From contig NC_030831.1 in the NCBI RefSeq assembly GCF_001704415.2, positions 42,702,134 to 42,766,133 on the forward strand: DNA of 64,000 nucleotides, read 5' to 3'. A model generated the notes under the pieces. That model was not told where the DNA came from, made no database searches, and was given only the letters and a program-made list of their open reading frames with translations. This document shows positions 1 through 12,572 of the stretch, piece by piece. Every line of letters begins with the position of its first letter. Position 1 is the stretch's first letter. The position numbers and the translations under genes are program-made. This DNA is from Capra hircus. Taxonomy: Eukaryota; Chordata; Mammalia; Artiodactyla; Bovidae.

Positions 1-30
1 ATATTCTTTCTCAGATTCTTTTCCCTCATC
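1..30 (-). repeat. L1 3'-UTR remnant cut by the window edge
   Basis: These 30 bases closely match an antisense L1 3'-UTR motif seen again at about 3660-3690 (attctttttcagattctttt type). The match stops where the BovB tail begins. Confidence 0.45.
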
Positions 31-370
31 TTGTTGTTGCTGTTGTTCAGTCGCTAAGCTGTGTCCATGTCCGACTCTTTGCAAACCCAGGGACTGCAGC
101 ATGCCAGGCTTCTCTGTCCTTCACTATCTCTGGAAGTTTGCTCAAATTTGTGTCCATTGAGTCAGTGTGCTATCTAACCATCTCATCCTCTGCTGCCCCC
201 TTCTCCTTTTGCCTTCAATCTTTCCCAGCATCAGGGTCTTTTCCAGTGAGTCGGCTCTTCACGTCAGGTGGCCAAAGTTGCTTCAGCTTCAGCAACAGTC
301 CTTCCAGTGCATATTCAGAGGTGATTTCCTTCAGAATTGACTGCTTTGATCTCCTTGCAGCCCATGTGGC
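31..370 (-). repeat. BovB LINE 3' end, 5'-truncated
   Basis: Antisense copy of the BovB terminus: it starts with the GTT-rich tail and the ttcagtcgctaag motif and runs through the last part of ORF2. The minus-strand frame gives RRSKQSILKEI, matching the homologous stretch of the longer copy at 42113-43304. It is frameshifted and inactive. Confidence 0.9.
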
Positions 371-550
371 TACCCCTTGGCAAACCCTATGATATCTCCT
401 TAAACAAAGAACTAGCGAGATGATAGACATGTTTATACCTTTTAATATTTACAACTAAAAATGTCTTCCAAAACCCCATTAATTTACAACTTGAAACTTA
501 TGAAACTGATATAGTTGACTGCTTTTGCTTATAAAAACCATTTCATAGGA

Positions 551-754
551 TGTGTCCCTGGTGACTCAGACGGTGAAGAATCTGCCAATAATGCAGGAGA
601 CCTGGGTTTGATCCATGGGTCAGGAAGATCCCCTGGAGAAGGGCATGGCTACCCATTCCACTATTCTTACCTGGAGAATCCCATGGACAGAAGAGCCTGG
701 TGGGCTAGCTACAGTCCATGGGGTCACAAAGAGTCAGACAGGACTGAGGACTAA
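551..754 (+). repeat. Bov-tA SINE, near full length
   Basis: tRNA-like head (tccctggtgactcagacgg, then a box-B-like gggtttgatcc) followed by the BovB-derived body and its end at gagtcagacaggactgagg. A short candidate target duplication, catagga, occurs at 544-550 and 758-764. Confidence 0.93.
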
Positions 755-2630
755 GTACATAGGACTCAACATAACAGAAGCACATTTTTTAAGGAACCTT
801 AGTAACTGCACTTCATTACTTTACTGAGCATGCAAAAAGTGTGGAAGGAGCAGCTACTGCAGCTGAGCACATTTCAGGCCCTGAGTAAAAACCTGGGAGC
901 AGAGCGTCCGTGGTCTGTGCCCACCTGCAGTGTATAGTCTAGGGCCGAAGAGAAGCAACAGGGACAGCAATGTGATTAAAACTTAAAGCAAAGTTTTAAG
1001 AAATAAAAGAAAGGAGAAGAATGCTTCGAACTAAGAGGTGCGGGGGCATCACCTGGAGTCACAGTCGACTATCCTTGCAAAGCTCTCAGCCCACGCTAAC
1101 CTAGTAGCAGATGCCACGTTCCAGGAATCACAACTTTCCTAACACTTTGGAGGACGGGGTTGGTAGTACGTCCTAATGGGAAGTGAGTCACTTAACACAG
1201 CATCTTAGAAACCTCTTCTTCCTCACATTAGCCCAGGCTCAGGTCCTTGGAGAGGCCCCAGTCACTCTCTGAGCAGAAGAAGCAGGGTTCTGTGCCGTGA
1301 CTCAGTGCTGGGGGCTGGCACTGGCCCTTCAGCAGCTTCCAGGAGGAGGGAAAAATGATGCTCGCTCTCCTACAGCAGGAAGATCTCACCTCACTTTCTG
1401 TCCGAGCAGTTTCAGGATCAAGCTTCTGCAATTGCAATGTTTCGATTCTCTTTTTTTTTTTTTTTAAGAAAGTCATGCAAACTTTACAGCTCATAATCCT
1501 TCATTGGATTTATAAAGGTGGAGCTGGCTTTGGAATGTCTCCTGGAGCTTGTTCTCATGAAACTGCTTTTTAACACACTCCTCAAAAGAGAAAGAGAGGA
1601 TCCTAGAAGGGAGGTTCAGAAGTGTTCAGACTGAAACGCGCTCTCAGTGCAGTGCTGCTCTTGTCAAAATCCTGGCCTTCGTTGTCTCCTCCTTTCTGCT
1701 GATGTGAGGGCTGGCTAACTTTCCTGGCCAGGGGAAGTTCAAGGTCTGGCATCAAAACTGACACTTTTGCCAAGACTAAAATACCTGGGGCTCGAATTTC
1801 AGCCCCTGAACGTAGGAAGGAAGCTGTCCGATGTCATCACTTCAGGCCAGCTATCAGCAACTTGACCCACAGAACATACCTGTGCTGGAGATAAGAGAAG
1901 CCAAACGTTGCAGCCAGGTCTCACCAGGCTCTGCTCAAAGGGTTGTGTGCACACGAGTCAACAGAGCTCCCATCCGTGGGGAACCTGCCCCAGCAGCCCC
2001 CTGCCCAGCAAGGCCTCCTCTCTAGCATTGCACCCTACCCCAGCACTGCCTTGTAAACTCCCCCTCCCCGACCCTGGGGGCTGCCTTCTCCTCTACATCC
2101 TGGAGACCTGGGCTGCTTTTAAGCTTGTTTAAAGATCCCTTTTAGCCTACTCTGCTTTCTTTACAATGAGAACTCCTAAAGCAGACTATCCAGCTTACTG
2201 TCAGCAAGAGAAGTGGATGTTTAGTTTATGAAAAGCAAACTAGTTGCTAAAAAATGACACGTAACAACTAGGAGATGACACGGAATTAAACACATCTCCT
2301 CGAAGTAGCTGAGTGGAGTCACCTATGCCAGGGGCTCTCAGGTGGGTAAACAGAGGGATGCCCCAACACGTGGAGTACCTGAGGGGTCTTGGGGTTCTTC
2401 ACTAATGCACACAAGAAGGCATAATGGACTCTTCTCTGGTTTTGAGCTTGGCTTCTGGACGGAGGCATTCTGGCCTTTCAGAAGTGCACTCCCTCACCAG
2501 CTGTGCAATGACAGCACCTTCCTGTTCTGATCCTGTGAGCTTCCTGTAAGGAGAAAGGGGCCAGAGCCACCCCACACCAAGGCTGGGAGGGGACAGGTGA
2601 CCAAGAATTCTAGCAGATTTTGGCTAAAGT
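755..2630. other. intronic unique sequence
   Basis: No repeat or exon recognised. It holds a 16-base T run at 1450-1465 and a C-rich stretch around 1985-2070. The short open frames here have no recognisable product. Confidence 0.6.
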
Positions 2631-2822
2631 GTTTAGTTGCTCAGTTGTGTCTGACTCTGCGACCTCATGGACTGTAGCCCACCAGGCTCCTCTGCCCATG
2701 GGAATCTCCAGGCAAGAATACCGGAGTGGGTTGTCATTTCCTTCTCCAGATCTTCCCAACCCAAGGATCAAACCCACATCTCCTGCATTGCAGGCAGATG
2801 CTTTACCATCTGAGCCACCAAC
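2631..2822 (-). repeat. Bov-tA SINE, antisense
   Basis: Starts with the body terminus gtttagttgctcagttgtgt and ends at the tRNA-like head ctttaccatctgagccacc. The final bases of the head are eroded. Confidence 0.93.
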
Positions 2823-2944
2823 TTACTCTGAAAAATAGCACTTAAATATCTCATTTTATATTTTTATATTCATCATATTCAATTCCACTTTATAATTGAC
2901 CAAGACAGGAAGCAGGGCATCACCAGAGTAACAAGAGCAAACCT

Positions 2945-3119
2945 GGGGTCAGAAGACTCATAGACTATGAAATTGTGAACTTGACCTTTGGACTCAGCTT
3001 TCTCATCTGTAAAATGGGTTTAATAATACCTGCCTCATGTGGTTCTCAGCATTAAATTGAAATAATACTGGGAAGCATGCTTTGCAAAGAACCCAGTACT
3101 ACAAAAAGCTAACATATTA
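2945..3119 (-). repeat. MIR SINE, antisense
   Basis: Contains the signature tttctcatctgtaaaatggg followed by taataatacctgcctcatg and a trailing attaaattgaaataat, the antisense MIR core order. An ancient mammalian repeat, strongly diverged. Confidence 0.75.
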
Positions 3120-3569
3120 GGCATCTAATAGATATTAATAGCAGCGAGGTCTGACCACAGGCAAACACCCATTTTAAGCTCTGACTTGTGCCAAAAATCC
3201 AGGGCCAGACGGAGGAAGGAAAGGCCCATAAATCAAACAGTCCCCTTAAGAAGCATCCTTAGGAAGTCAGCAAAGACTTGAACATTTTTAGCTTCCAGTT
3301 AAATGAGCACTGAACAACTCCAGAAGAGTGCTAGAAATCAATTATTTAGACTTCACATGTCATGAATAAAATACATTGTTCTAATAGACAATAATGAACT
3401 TATTGAAAGAGTCCTCTTAACCTGAAAAGAGGATACTCAGTGCATTTTAAAAATGAATTAATAAATGAATTTATTTTATAAGTTAAGCTGATTTTCTAGA
3501 AGGAAATTTCCATCAAAAGAGACAGCTAGGTAAGGGTTATTCACATTTCAAAAGCAGGCTTACATTATT

Positions 3570-3930
3570 TTAAAAAACTTTTTTAATTGAAGTATAGTTA
3601 ACTTCCAATGTTGTGTTAGTTTCAAGTGTACACCAAAGTTACACACACATATGTGTACATTCTTTTTCAGATTCTTTTCCATTATATGCTATCACAAGAT
3701 GTTGAGAAGAGTTCCCTGTGCTATACAGTAGGTCCTTGTTTAGCTATTTTATATACAGTAGTCTCTGTATGTTAATCCCAACCTTCTAATTTATCCCCCA
3801 CCCCTTTTCCCCCTGGTAACCATAAATTTGTTTTCTGTGTCTGTAAGTCTATTTTTATTTCATAAATAAGTTCATTTTATCATTTTTTTTAGATTCCACA
3901 GACAAGTGATATCATATATTTGTCTTTGTC
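3570..3930 (-). repeat. L1 3' end, antisense
   Basis: Antisense L1 3'-UTR: attgaagtatagttaac, then ccctgtgctatacagtaggtcc and cctggtaaccataa, in the usual order. It ends where the similarity stops at tgtctttgtc. Confidence 0.88.
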
Positions 3931-4706
3931 AACAGAGAAGACTTGATAAAAAGTGAGAGATTTAGCAAATATTATAGGCTGCAGCAAAACTTTAATTCCC
4001 ATGGATGCCTGCGCATTATGGCCTTAGAAAAGCTGAGATGGACAGTGACAACCCAAGAAGAATGTACATGACACACCACGAAAGCGACAGCCGTCTAACA
4101 GGAAGGGTGACCATAGGCAGGACTCTGTTTCGGACACTAAGGGTGCTTGTGCACAGGCCTGGGAGATGTGTGCGTGTCAGCTGACTCCCAGCTGGACCCC
4201 AGGCCACAGTTGTCTTCTTCAGAGACACAGCCTCCAGGGGTTGTTGGCCAGCTTCTTCAACACGGAGCACCCCCGGAGGGGGCTACAATACAAACCTATT
4301 AACCACCACACTGAACATAGATGATCTCAAGATTGCAAGGAGTACACTTAACACCTTTGAGATACAGGCAGTGTCTTAGCTGTATTGCTAATCTCTGCAC
4401 TTTTAACATGATTCCAACATACAATAAAAATTAAAATATACATAGAAGTGTTTATAGTATCTCTACAGTATTAAGAATCACTGTAATAATGGTCATGCAC
4501 GCACAAATGAGCTACTCTGATATTCTAACTGATAACTCTTCATTTATCACAGAGATGAGTTATTATTAATTGTTAAATTATAACACCGAGAGATGTATCC
4601 TCAAGAAAACCTGTGATGCATGTTTTTTGATTAATGCAATCTTTGAATACCAGCAAATGTCAGATAATCCTAGTAAAAGCTGATCTGGTCCTCCAGTTGT
4701 GGTATT
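3931..4706. other. intronic unique sequence
   Basis: AT-rich sequence with no repeat or exon recognised. An 84-aa minus-strand frame at 4016-4270 resembles nothing known to me. Confidence 0.55.
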
Positions 4707-4717
4707 GATGATGTTTT

Positions 4718-4918
4718 GTATCTATTTTTTTTAAATTTTAACTGGAGGCTAATTACTTTACAACATTGTGGTGGTTTTTGCCATACATTCACATGAATCA
4801 GCCATGGGTGTACATGTGTTCCCCATCCTGAACCCCCCTCCCACCTCCCTCCCCATCCCATCCCTCAGGGTCATCCCAGTGCACCCAGCCCCGAGCACCC
4901 TGTCTAATGCATGATATC
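4718..4918 (-). repeat. Young ruminant L1 3' end (L1_BT-like), antisense, with TSD
   Basis: Antisense L1 3' terminus: a T-rich tail, then aactggaggctaattacttt, a cacatgaatcagccatgggt block, and the C-rich block near 4835-4865. A perfect 11-bp target duplication, gatgatgtttt, flanks it at 4707-4717 and 4919-4929, so the insertion is complete and 5'-truncated at about 200 bp. Confidence 0.88.
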
Positions 4919-4929
4919 GATGATGTTTT

Positions 4930-6639
4930 AAGATTGAAACATTTTTTTGTCTTCTTGATTGGAATGGGTTCCAAGAATGTATTCATTGGAGAGGGTGAGA
5001 AATGGTAGGAGTTAGTATGGTACAGACCAGAAATACTCAGAGTGGGGTGCAGACTGTGTATCTCCCAAAGAGGGAAATAACCCGAATCAGCTATAAGAGA
5101 CTGGTTGATTCTTTATCCAAACTCTCACGTCATTTCCCAGTAATAATTCACAAGATGTGATCCTCTCTGACAAGTTTCACTTATGGAGAATCTGACTCCA
5201 CATCTTCTTTTATAACATGTATGTGTGTGCACAAGCATGTGTTCACATGTGTGTTACAGAACTACAAAGCACGCAAATACACGAAGTGGTGTGACTTGGA
5301 AAGACATGCAGATGTTTGGACCCCTCCATGATGGGATCTGAAGGTGTTACAGCCTGTTTGTAAAAATCAGCTTGTTAGAATCATGTTGATTATATTCCAG
5401 CACCTATACCTGCTCCAGAAAACAGACTATCTCCATGTCAACACAAGGCCAAGCAGCCTTTAAGGAAGCTTAAAGGCTGAGTAACGGAAGTCTGAGTGTT
5501 AACCCAGAGATCATCATTTATTGGTTGACAGAAATGGTAGTTAGATCTATTTTGAGATAAAATTTCCCAGGAAGCAGCAACCTAAGTTTTAATCCCCCCG
5601 CCCCCCACCTCCCACTGGCTAATGACTGAGAAATAAGAAACTTTTTTTTCTCATTTCCTCCCACTTTGTAGCCGCCTGAATCAATACTAATGCAGGATAT
5701 GGGTGAGAGTCCATGTAGCTTTGCCCTTCACATCAGCAAGCCTCCAGGAACAAGAAAAACCAAGCAAATGCCATCAATACCAACCTAAATATGCTGGAAA
5801 TCATGTTTTAAAAGAGAGGGTGGACAAGAACTTTCTGGAGCTAGAGGTGTCCTGCCTCTAGCACTCTCCCTAAAGGTCAGCCAAGAATTCTCCAGAATCT
5901 CATTCCACCCCTTTGTCCACAATCGCAGGGCCGGACAGCTCCAGGAGGACAGGGAGCCATCCGGCTGGGGGCCCTGCAGTGACCTGCCCTCTGCCTTTCT
6001 GCTCCACCCAAAGGGGAGGTCTCAAAACAGGGCTGAGCGTGCTCGCGACACCAGCCAGAGCGGCAGAAAAACTGCCACCTCCGAACCACTAACAGGGCCA
6101 GCTTGTGCAACACAGCAGGTGAAAAGGCACTTTTCTTCCCAGGACTCAAACAGAACATCATCACAGACTCGGAACAGGGCAGAAACCATGCAGGTGGGAC
6201 AGCCACTCGCCGACCCAACACTGTTAGGTCTTCAACTATTTTTTTCAACTAAGGAGCTGGTGGTGTGAGTTACTGGAAATGCGTCTTTACCTATGACTGG
6301 TACGCTGATAACACCCTCATCTGTGTTGCCAAGAGAATGTCCTTTCTGAACTATAGATCCATTTATACAATAACCTACTGGGCATTTCCTCTAACAGCCA
6401 CACAGATGCATGGATCTGGATTTCAAACACCAGACTGACACCCACCCTGCCTCCCTCCCCAAGTCAAATCTGACCTTCCCCGTGTGGTCCTTACACTGTT
6501 GAAACAGTACCTCCACCCACCCAGTCATCTCTTTCTCCTTCCACCATGCTGAATTAGACAGCATTGTCTTTCTCAAAGCATCTCTTCTAAAATTCCTCTG
6601 CAGTCTCCTTAGTTCAGGTTCTTGACACTGGCCCTTCCT
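4930..6639. other. intronic unique sequence
   Basis: No repeat recognised. A minus-strand 123-aa frame at 5877-6248 is Cys/Arg-rich and without recognisable domains, so I treat it as chance. A short C-rich run lies at about 5595-5610. Confidence 0.55.
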
Positions 6640-7270
6640 CTTCCACCGCCCCACCTGCCATCACTCATATACACACAACCACAAAGGTGTGCACTGTGGC
6701 CAAGATGATCTTTCTAAAGCATCACTCAGGGACCTCCCTGGAGGTCCAGTGGTTAACATGTTGCCTTCCAATGCAGGGGGTGTGAGTTCAATCCCTGGTT
6801 GAGAAGCTAAGATCCCACATGCCTGATGGCCAAAAAACTAAACATAAAACAGAAACAATATTGCAACAAATTCAATAAAGACTTTAAAAATAGTCCACAT
6901 CAAAAAAAGTCTTTAAAGCATCATTCATTCCTATTTCTGCCATTAAAAAAAAAACCAAACACCTCAGAAGCTCCTGCTTCTGCTAAATTCAGAACTCATC
7001 TAAGTGATATCCAAGACCTAACAATGCCTGGGTCACTCTTCATGCCCGGCAGCTGTTGGCGTTCCTCAGGCATTTGGGGGATGACTTTATTCATCAGATC
7101 CCATGTTACTGCAGGAATGTGTTTGCATGCCTACCCCTCACCTTAGAGGAGGAGCTCCCCAGATCAGGGGGAGCTACAGCAGTCTTATCTGTGGTTCCCT
7201 GGGGCTGACACATGCCCAGAACACAGAAGCCCCATGTGATCAACCAAGACTTGTTGAATAAATGAATGAA
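6640..7270 (+). repeat. L2 LINE 3' end, split by a CHR SINE
   Basis: The left part carries a gatgatctttctaaagc-type motif of L2. The right part ends in the L2 terminus, acttgttgaataaatgaatgaa. The two halves are separated by the SINE at 6729-6913. Diverged, so moderate confidence. Confidence 0.6.
6729..6913 (+). repeat. CHR-family tRNA SINE with TSD
   Basis: tRNA-like head (ggaggtccagtggttaacat, box-B-like gagttcaatccctgg), then agatcccacatgcc, ggccaaaaaac and an A-rich tail. Target duplication taaagcatcactca at 6715-6728 and taaagcatcattca at 6914-6927 (13 of 14 identical). Confidence 0.9.
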
Positions 7271-7485
7271 ACATCAATAAGCTAGGAAGCACTTTCAAAA
7301 CCATCCTCTCTGATCTGGTCTTCACAACAGCACTTGAGATAAGAAATCACGACCTTTAGGATCTGCAGTGGGACCAGAGTCTACTACTCTGATGCCACCA
7401 CTCTTCACAGAAGCCTTGAAGCAAATAACAAGGGGAAACTCCGATTTGCCCCCATGATGGTCAGTGGCTTTTAAAAAACATTCTT

Positions 7486-7620
7486 TGCTGTTGCTGTTTA
7501 GTCGCTAAGTCATGTCCAACTCTTTTGTGACCCCACAGGCTGTAGCCTGCCAGGCTCCTCTGTCCATGGGATTTGCCAGGGAAGAATACTGAAATAAGTT
7601 GCCATTTCCTCCTCCAGGGG
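7486..7620 (-). repeat. Bov-tA/Bov-A SINE body, antisense, truncated
   Basis: Begins at the SINE terminus (tgctgtttagtcgctaagtc) and ends abruptly at cctccagggg. The tRNA-like head is missing. Confidence 0.9.
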
Positions 7621-7627
7621 AAAAAAA

Positions 7628-8937
7628 AAATCTTATTAAGGTGTAAATTACATAACTTAAAACTCACTCATTTTTGTATAATTCTTCAAGTTCTGACAAA
7701 TGCATTCAGTCCTGTAACTACCACATCTGTCAAGATACAGAGAAGCTCCATCAGCCCCAGTCTCCCAGCCGCTGGTGACTGCTGATCTATTTTCTGTCCT
7801 TGGAGTTTGACCTTTTCTTGAACATCATTCATGTCACATATGGGCTGGAGAATCTAAGACTGGCTTCTGTCACTCAGCGTCTTTCATTGGAGAGTCAGTG
7901 TGTCACTGTGTGGATCAGCACTTTTCACTGCTGACTAATACTCCATCCAGGGTCTGCAGTTTGTTGATCCACTTACCAGCTGAAAGACATCTGGGTTTTC
8001 CAAAGCTTGGGTCAATTACAAATAAAAGTACTGAGAGCATTTGCTTAGAGATTTTTGTGTGAATATAAATTTTCATTGCACTTCAGTAAATTTCCAAAAG
8101 TAGGAGTTCTGGGTTGAACAAGTAGTATGTGGCTGACCATCAGATATATCAGCAACTGGTTTTCAAAGTGGCTGTATGACTCTGCATTCCTGGCAGCAAT
8201 ATGTTTGAATTCCAGGGGCTCTGCATCTTCATCAGAAGTTGGGGTCCTTCCTTCCTTTCTCCCATGCTAAGAGATACGGAGCAGTAACTTCCTGTTTTTA
8301 ATGTTCATTTTCCTAATGACTAATAATGTTAAGTGATTTTCATGCATTTACTTGTCATCTGAGTATCTTCTTTGGTGCAGTGCCTGCTCAAAATTTCTGC
8401 CCATCGTTAAAGTTGAAATGTATGTTTTCCTGGTATTGAGTTTTGAGAGTTCTTCATATAATCTGGATGGAAGTCCTTTACCACATATGTGATTTGCAAA
8501 TATTGTCTTTCAATTTGTGGCTTCACTTTTTAACATCTTATTGGATTTTGAGAAGAAGTTCTTAATTTTGATGTAAGTTCAGTTTATCCGTTTTTCCCCC
8601 TCTTGAATCATTCTTTTGATGTCATATTTAAGAAATCATTTCTTTGTCCAATCCAGGCATCAAAGATCTTATTTTTTGAAAAGTTTTATGGTTTTACATT
8701 TTAATGTCAACGATCCCCTTTGAGTTAATTTTTATAAATGGTACAAGGTAAAGGTTAAAGCCCTTATTTTTCATATGAATTTTAAAGTGGAATGGATTTA
8801 AATATGGGTTTAAATATGGAGCTCACATTTTTCCAGTAACAATTGTGCTTTATCCACAAAACTGCTTTTGCATCTCTGCTGAAAATTGACCATGTATGTG
8901 CAGATTTATTTCTGAACCCTCTTGCTCTCTCACTAAT
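7628..8937 (-). repeat. Old L1 (L1M-type) 3' region, antisense
   Basis: About 1.3 kb of antisense L1 3' sequence in consensus order: attaaggtgtaaattaca, the taactaccacatctgtcaag block, gagttcttcatataatctgg, gagttaatttttataaatgg, and ctgaaaattgaccatgtatg at the far end. Heavily diverged, with no usable frame. Confidence 0.85.
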
Positions 8938-9539
8938 GTGTACATCTGTCTTCTCACCAGCAGCAAAGCGGCTCGACTACAGTGGTTTACAGTATTCTGA
9001 GCACCTCCTATTCATCTGTTGATGAGAGCAGGATCCCTTGACTCGACAGAGTGAGATGGTTGAATGCACAACACACAACACTAAGCAGATTGGACTGGCA
9101 GAGTTTCTCGGCCACAAACACTCCTGACCCTGGGAAGGAGGATGTCATGTGCTCTGAGGGGCCACAGGGGTCGCAGAGTGAGCAGGGCTGTGGGACACAT
9201 GCTCATAACATCAGGAAGGTAAGGTACCCCCTGCTTATCACATGAAGATGTGACAGACTGTTTGGAATAATTCTTCAGTCTATAATGTTTCAGCTCATGA
9301 ACAACTATCCAGAGTGTGTGCACAGGAAGCAAAGGAGTCCTGAAGCAGAGGCGCTGAGCAGGGGAGGTGGCGGCTGCATTTTCCCATGTGTCCACTTTGC
9401 TTCTCTGTGACCTCCCTGCCTGAAACATCACCATGCTGACCTTGATGTTTCATTTCTACTTTCCTGGGTTAATTTTCTTCAGAGCATTATTACAGCTGGA
9501 ATATTGTAAAGCTACTTATTTTATACATCTCCCACATTT
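8938..9539. other. intronic unique sequence
   Basis: No repeat recognised. Opposing short frames of 64 and 117 aa overlap at 9051-9434 and look like chance frames. Confidence 0.5.
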
Positions 9540-9668
9540 CAGAATACGAGCTCCATAAGGGTCACGATTTCAATTGTTTTTGCTTTTAAGCTGCCGCATC
9601 CCCAGCAGCTGGAACAGTGCTTAGCACACACAGACAACTGATAACTGTTTGTTGGATGGATGGATGGA
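9540..9668 (+). repeat. L2 3' terminus
   Basis: Carries the L2 tail order: acgagctccataagggtcac, ccccagcagctggaacagtg, cttagcacac, gtttgttggatggatgga. Confidence 0.75.
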
Positions 9669-9974
9669 CTTGAGCTGTGCTTTGAAGACTCTTGACATCC
9701 TTGGAGGTGGGGGAGGGGCTACTCCTCTCTCTGTTGATTGAAATAAAGTGTCCATAATGATTTCATGGAATTCGTGTACGAGGTCTTGTGTGACTCGGTG
9801 CCTGCAGTGAGTTTTCAATGGAGAAGTCTTATCATGACCCAGTTGCACGATTCCAGACCAATCCCAACATCCTTACAATAATATCCCTTAGTTTTACTCT
9901 ACTAGAAACAAAAAGCCTACTTTCCCCAGAAGCACATTCAGGGACTTCGGGCAGCCTATAATTTAAAATAAGTT

Positions 9975-10012
9975 TTAAGCAACATCGTAAATCAACTATA
10001 CTTCAATAAGAC
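9975..10012 (+). repeat. L1 3'-terminal scrap
   Basis: A short match to the L1 end (cgtaaatcaactatacttca followed by ataag). Too short for a family call. Confidence 0.45.
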
Positions 10013-11587
10013 AAAATTCTAACAAATGAATAAGTGCTATAGCCATTAAAATGTAGACATATTCTAGGAAATAAATTTGGTCTCTCTGACTTTAAAATAT
10101 AAATAAAAATACCAACTCTATGAGGATTGTATATTATCGAGTATAAAGTTTACTGGTATAGTTACTAAAACATCATAAATTTTAAAATTACATCATTAAG
10201 GAGACTGTTTACTGCTTTGACTCAAAGCCAAGAATAAATAATATTTCCAAGAGTAAAATAAATGCCAGTTACTGTTGACAAGAATGTCTATCTATAACTG
10301 AAGCACAGAAAGAAAGCATTGAATATATTTTGTTGACCAAAAAAAGATACACTGATTATTCACCCTTAAGGGTAAAATGTCTGTTGTTTCATTTCACTAG
10401 CCTATTGATTCAAATTTAAAGTATAAACTAGTGGCTTGGCTGTTTTAAATGCAACATGTGTTTTCGTTTGTTTTGCTTTCAAAGTCTTCATGGTGAGATG
10501 GTGTGCTCACTTGCATCCAAGTCCACGGAAAGGGTAAATGATCTTATAGAGATGTCATCAGAGACTTCACAGCCTGTCTGGATTCTAAGCTTTCAGTTAT
10601 CCAAAGGCCAGCTCTTAAATAATAACTTATGTTTTGGATGACTTAATTGTTTGGATAGAGGGAAGTGTCACATGCCCAAGTTCATTACCAACATGTTGGA
10701 AGATCACACGGAGATAACCCAGGGCAGGTATGGCTAAGGTGCTATGTATGTGATACTTCCACCCAGATCTAAAGAATGAAGTCTTCAAATTGATTCTGAA
10801 AACTCTCTCAGTTTGCCAACTTCTCGTTAACACCTGTGCTTACCAGTCCTCTCCCCCATTCCCCATGAGATGCCCAACCAGCTGACCTGGTTGGACAAAA
10901 CAAAAAAAGAAAAAACTATCTAACTTTATGATTGATTTTGCTTAATTAGGTTTTTATGGATCAAGAGTGTACCTGTTTTTGTTTCTTTTCATTGTGAAAA
11001 TTAAGGTGGTTTTTGGAGAAGACTCAAGTCTGAAAAACCAAAACACAAGTAGAAAATGTAGGTTTTGGAGGACTTCAAAATGCAGATGCTAACAGCCTGA
11101 ACTGTCATATATTGACATGTTCAACCACCTTCATTTCAGAGTAAGACATAAACTAAGTGTATGTCTCAATACCAAGCCACAAATTGATAAACAATTTCTG
11201 CTAAAGGAAGTTAAAATACCATACATTTTGGAAGCCAGATCACACTTAATTTATAGGTGTTTTTATCCATCCTTCCTCCACAAATTGTGACAATGTCAAG
11301 AAGGACTGCCATCTATTTTGAGGAAACAGAAGATAAATGCAGAAAGAACCTAAATGTTTTCCTTACTGTTCTCTAGTATAATCAGTTAATGAGAAAAACC
11401 ACCTTTAACATTTTCTGGATGTTATGCACCAAGGCAAGACCTTGCATTAAATTTGATACATATTTGTTGAAATTCTTCAATAGACTCTTGGCAGAGACAC
11501 AGAAATGTGGCTTTTACTTCACAGAGTCAAAGTTACTGTCTTAAGGGCTGTTAGGAATCTCACAGCAAACGGATTCTTTCCAGGGAT
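10013..11587. other. intronic unique sequence, AT-rich
   Basis: No repeat or exon recognised. Two short frames at 10456-10641 (+) and 10627-10833 (-) have no recognisable product. Confidence 0.55.
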
Positions 11588-11742
11588 TTGTTGTTGTTGT
11601 TGAGTCACTAAGTCGTGTCTGACTCTGCAGCACGCCAGGCTTCCCTATGCTTCACTATCTTCCAGAGATTGCTCAAATTCCTGTGTGTTGAGTCAGTGAT
11701 GCCATCCAACCATCTCATCCTCTGCTGCTCCCTTCTCCTTTT
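11588..11742 (-). repeat. BovB LINE 3' end, antisense, short
   Basis: GTT repeats, then gagtcactaagtcgtgtctg and the tcagtgatgccatccaacca block typical of antisense BovB. About 155 bp. Confidence 0.9.
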
Positions 11743-11899
11743 TAAAACTGGATAGGAGGAATATTCTTGAGTATGTGTGTATCCCCAGAGCCAGTTCTAA
11801 TCTTCAGAGTGCATGAGATGATAGAGGTGGATGAATTTCACGATAGAAGGGCACTTGCATTGTTGTCACGACAAATAGCTACACCTTCGGGTATCTACT

Positions 11900-12132
11900 T
11901 CCACATCACTTCCTCCAGGAAGTCTCCCATCCCAGGCCAGGCTAGGTACCTATTTAGTATATTTCCACTGATCTTTTTACATCCTCAGTATCAGTGCTAT
12001 ATCCGACCCTGCTGGTGGTGATCATTCATCTGTCGGCCCCCACCTCACACCAGTGGACTGTAAGGTCTGTGAAGGCAGGACAGTGATGTCTATGGGCTAC
12101 CATGAATGTACACAGTAGGCATTTAATAAAAA
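11900..12132 (+). repeat. L2 3' end
   Basis: Has the cttcctccaggaagtctccc block and, about 120 bp later, gactgtaaggtctgtgaagg followed by cacagtaggcatttaataaa, in L2 order. Confidence 0.65.
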
Positions 12133-12331
12133 ATTATCACATAAATTAATATATGACAAGACTGTGGGATCATAAATAACCTGAATTATTTAAAATTAAT
12201 TTTCTTTGAAGTTGTTGTAGAGGCTACTTTATGGAGAAACATTTTCAAAGTTAACAGTGCAAGATATCATAATATCATTGTTACAATTTAAATATGACAT
12301 TCATTCAGATTTCTCAATTAAGAAAATAAAT

Positions 12332-12536
12332 ACAGCTCAGACAGTAAAGAATCTACTTGCCAAGGCAGGAGATGCAGGTTTGATTCCTGGGTTGGGAAGA
12401 TAAACTGGAAAAGGAAATAGCAACCCACTTCATTATTCTTGCCTGGAAAATCCCATGGACAGAGGAGCCTGGAGGGCTACAGTCCATGGGGTCAAAAAGA
12501 AGCAGACATGACTTAGAAACTAAACAACAACAATAA
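12332..12536 (+). repeat. Bov-tA SINE, slightly 5'-truncated
   Basis: Head starts at cagctcagacagtaaagaat, has a box-B-like gtttgattcctgg, then the full body ending in acttagaaactaaacaacaa. Several body substitutions indicate an older copy. Confidence 0.92.
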
Positions 12537-12572
12537 TATTTTTTGAGGAGTAAATACAAAATAAACATGAGA

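Noticed and set aside
551..620. tRNA-gene-like A and B boxes (here and at the head of every Bov-tA and CHR copy)
   Set aside because: They belong to tRNA-derived SINE heads; none folds into an intact tRNA with an acceptor stem and anticodon arm that I can see.
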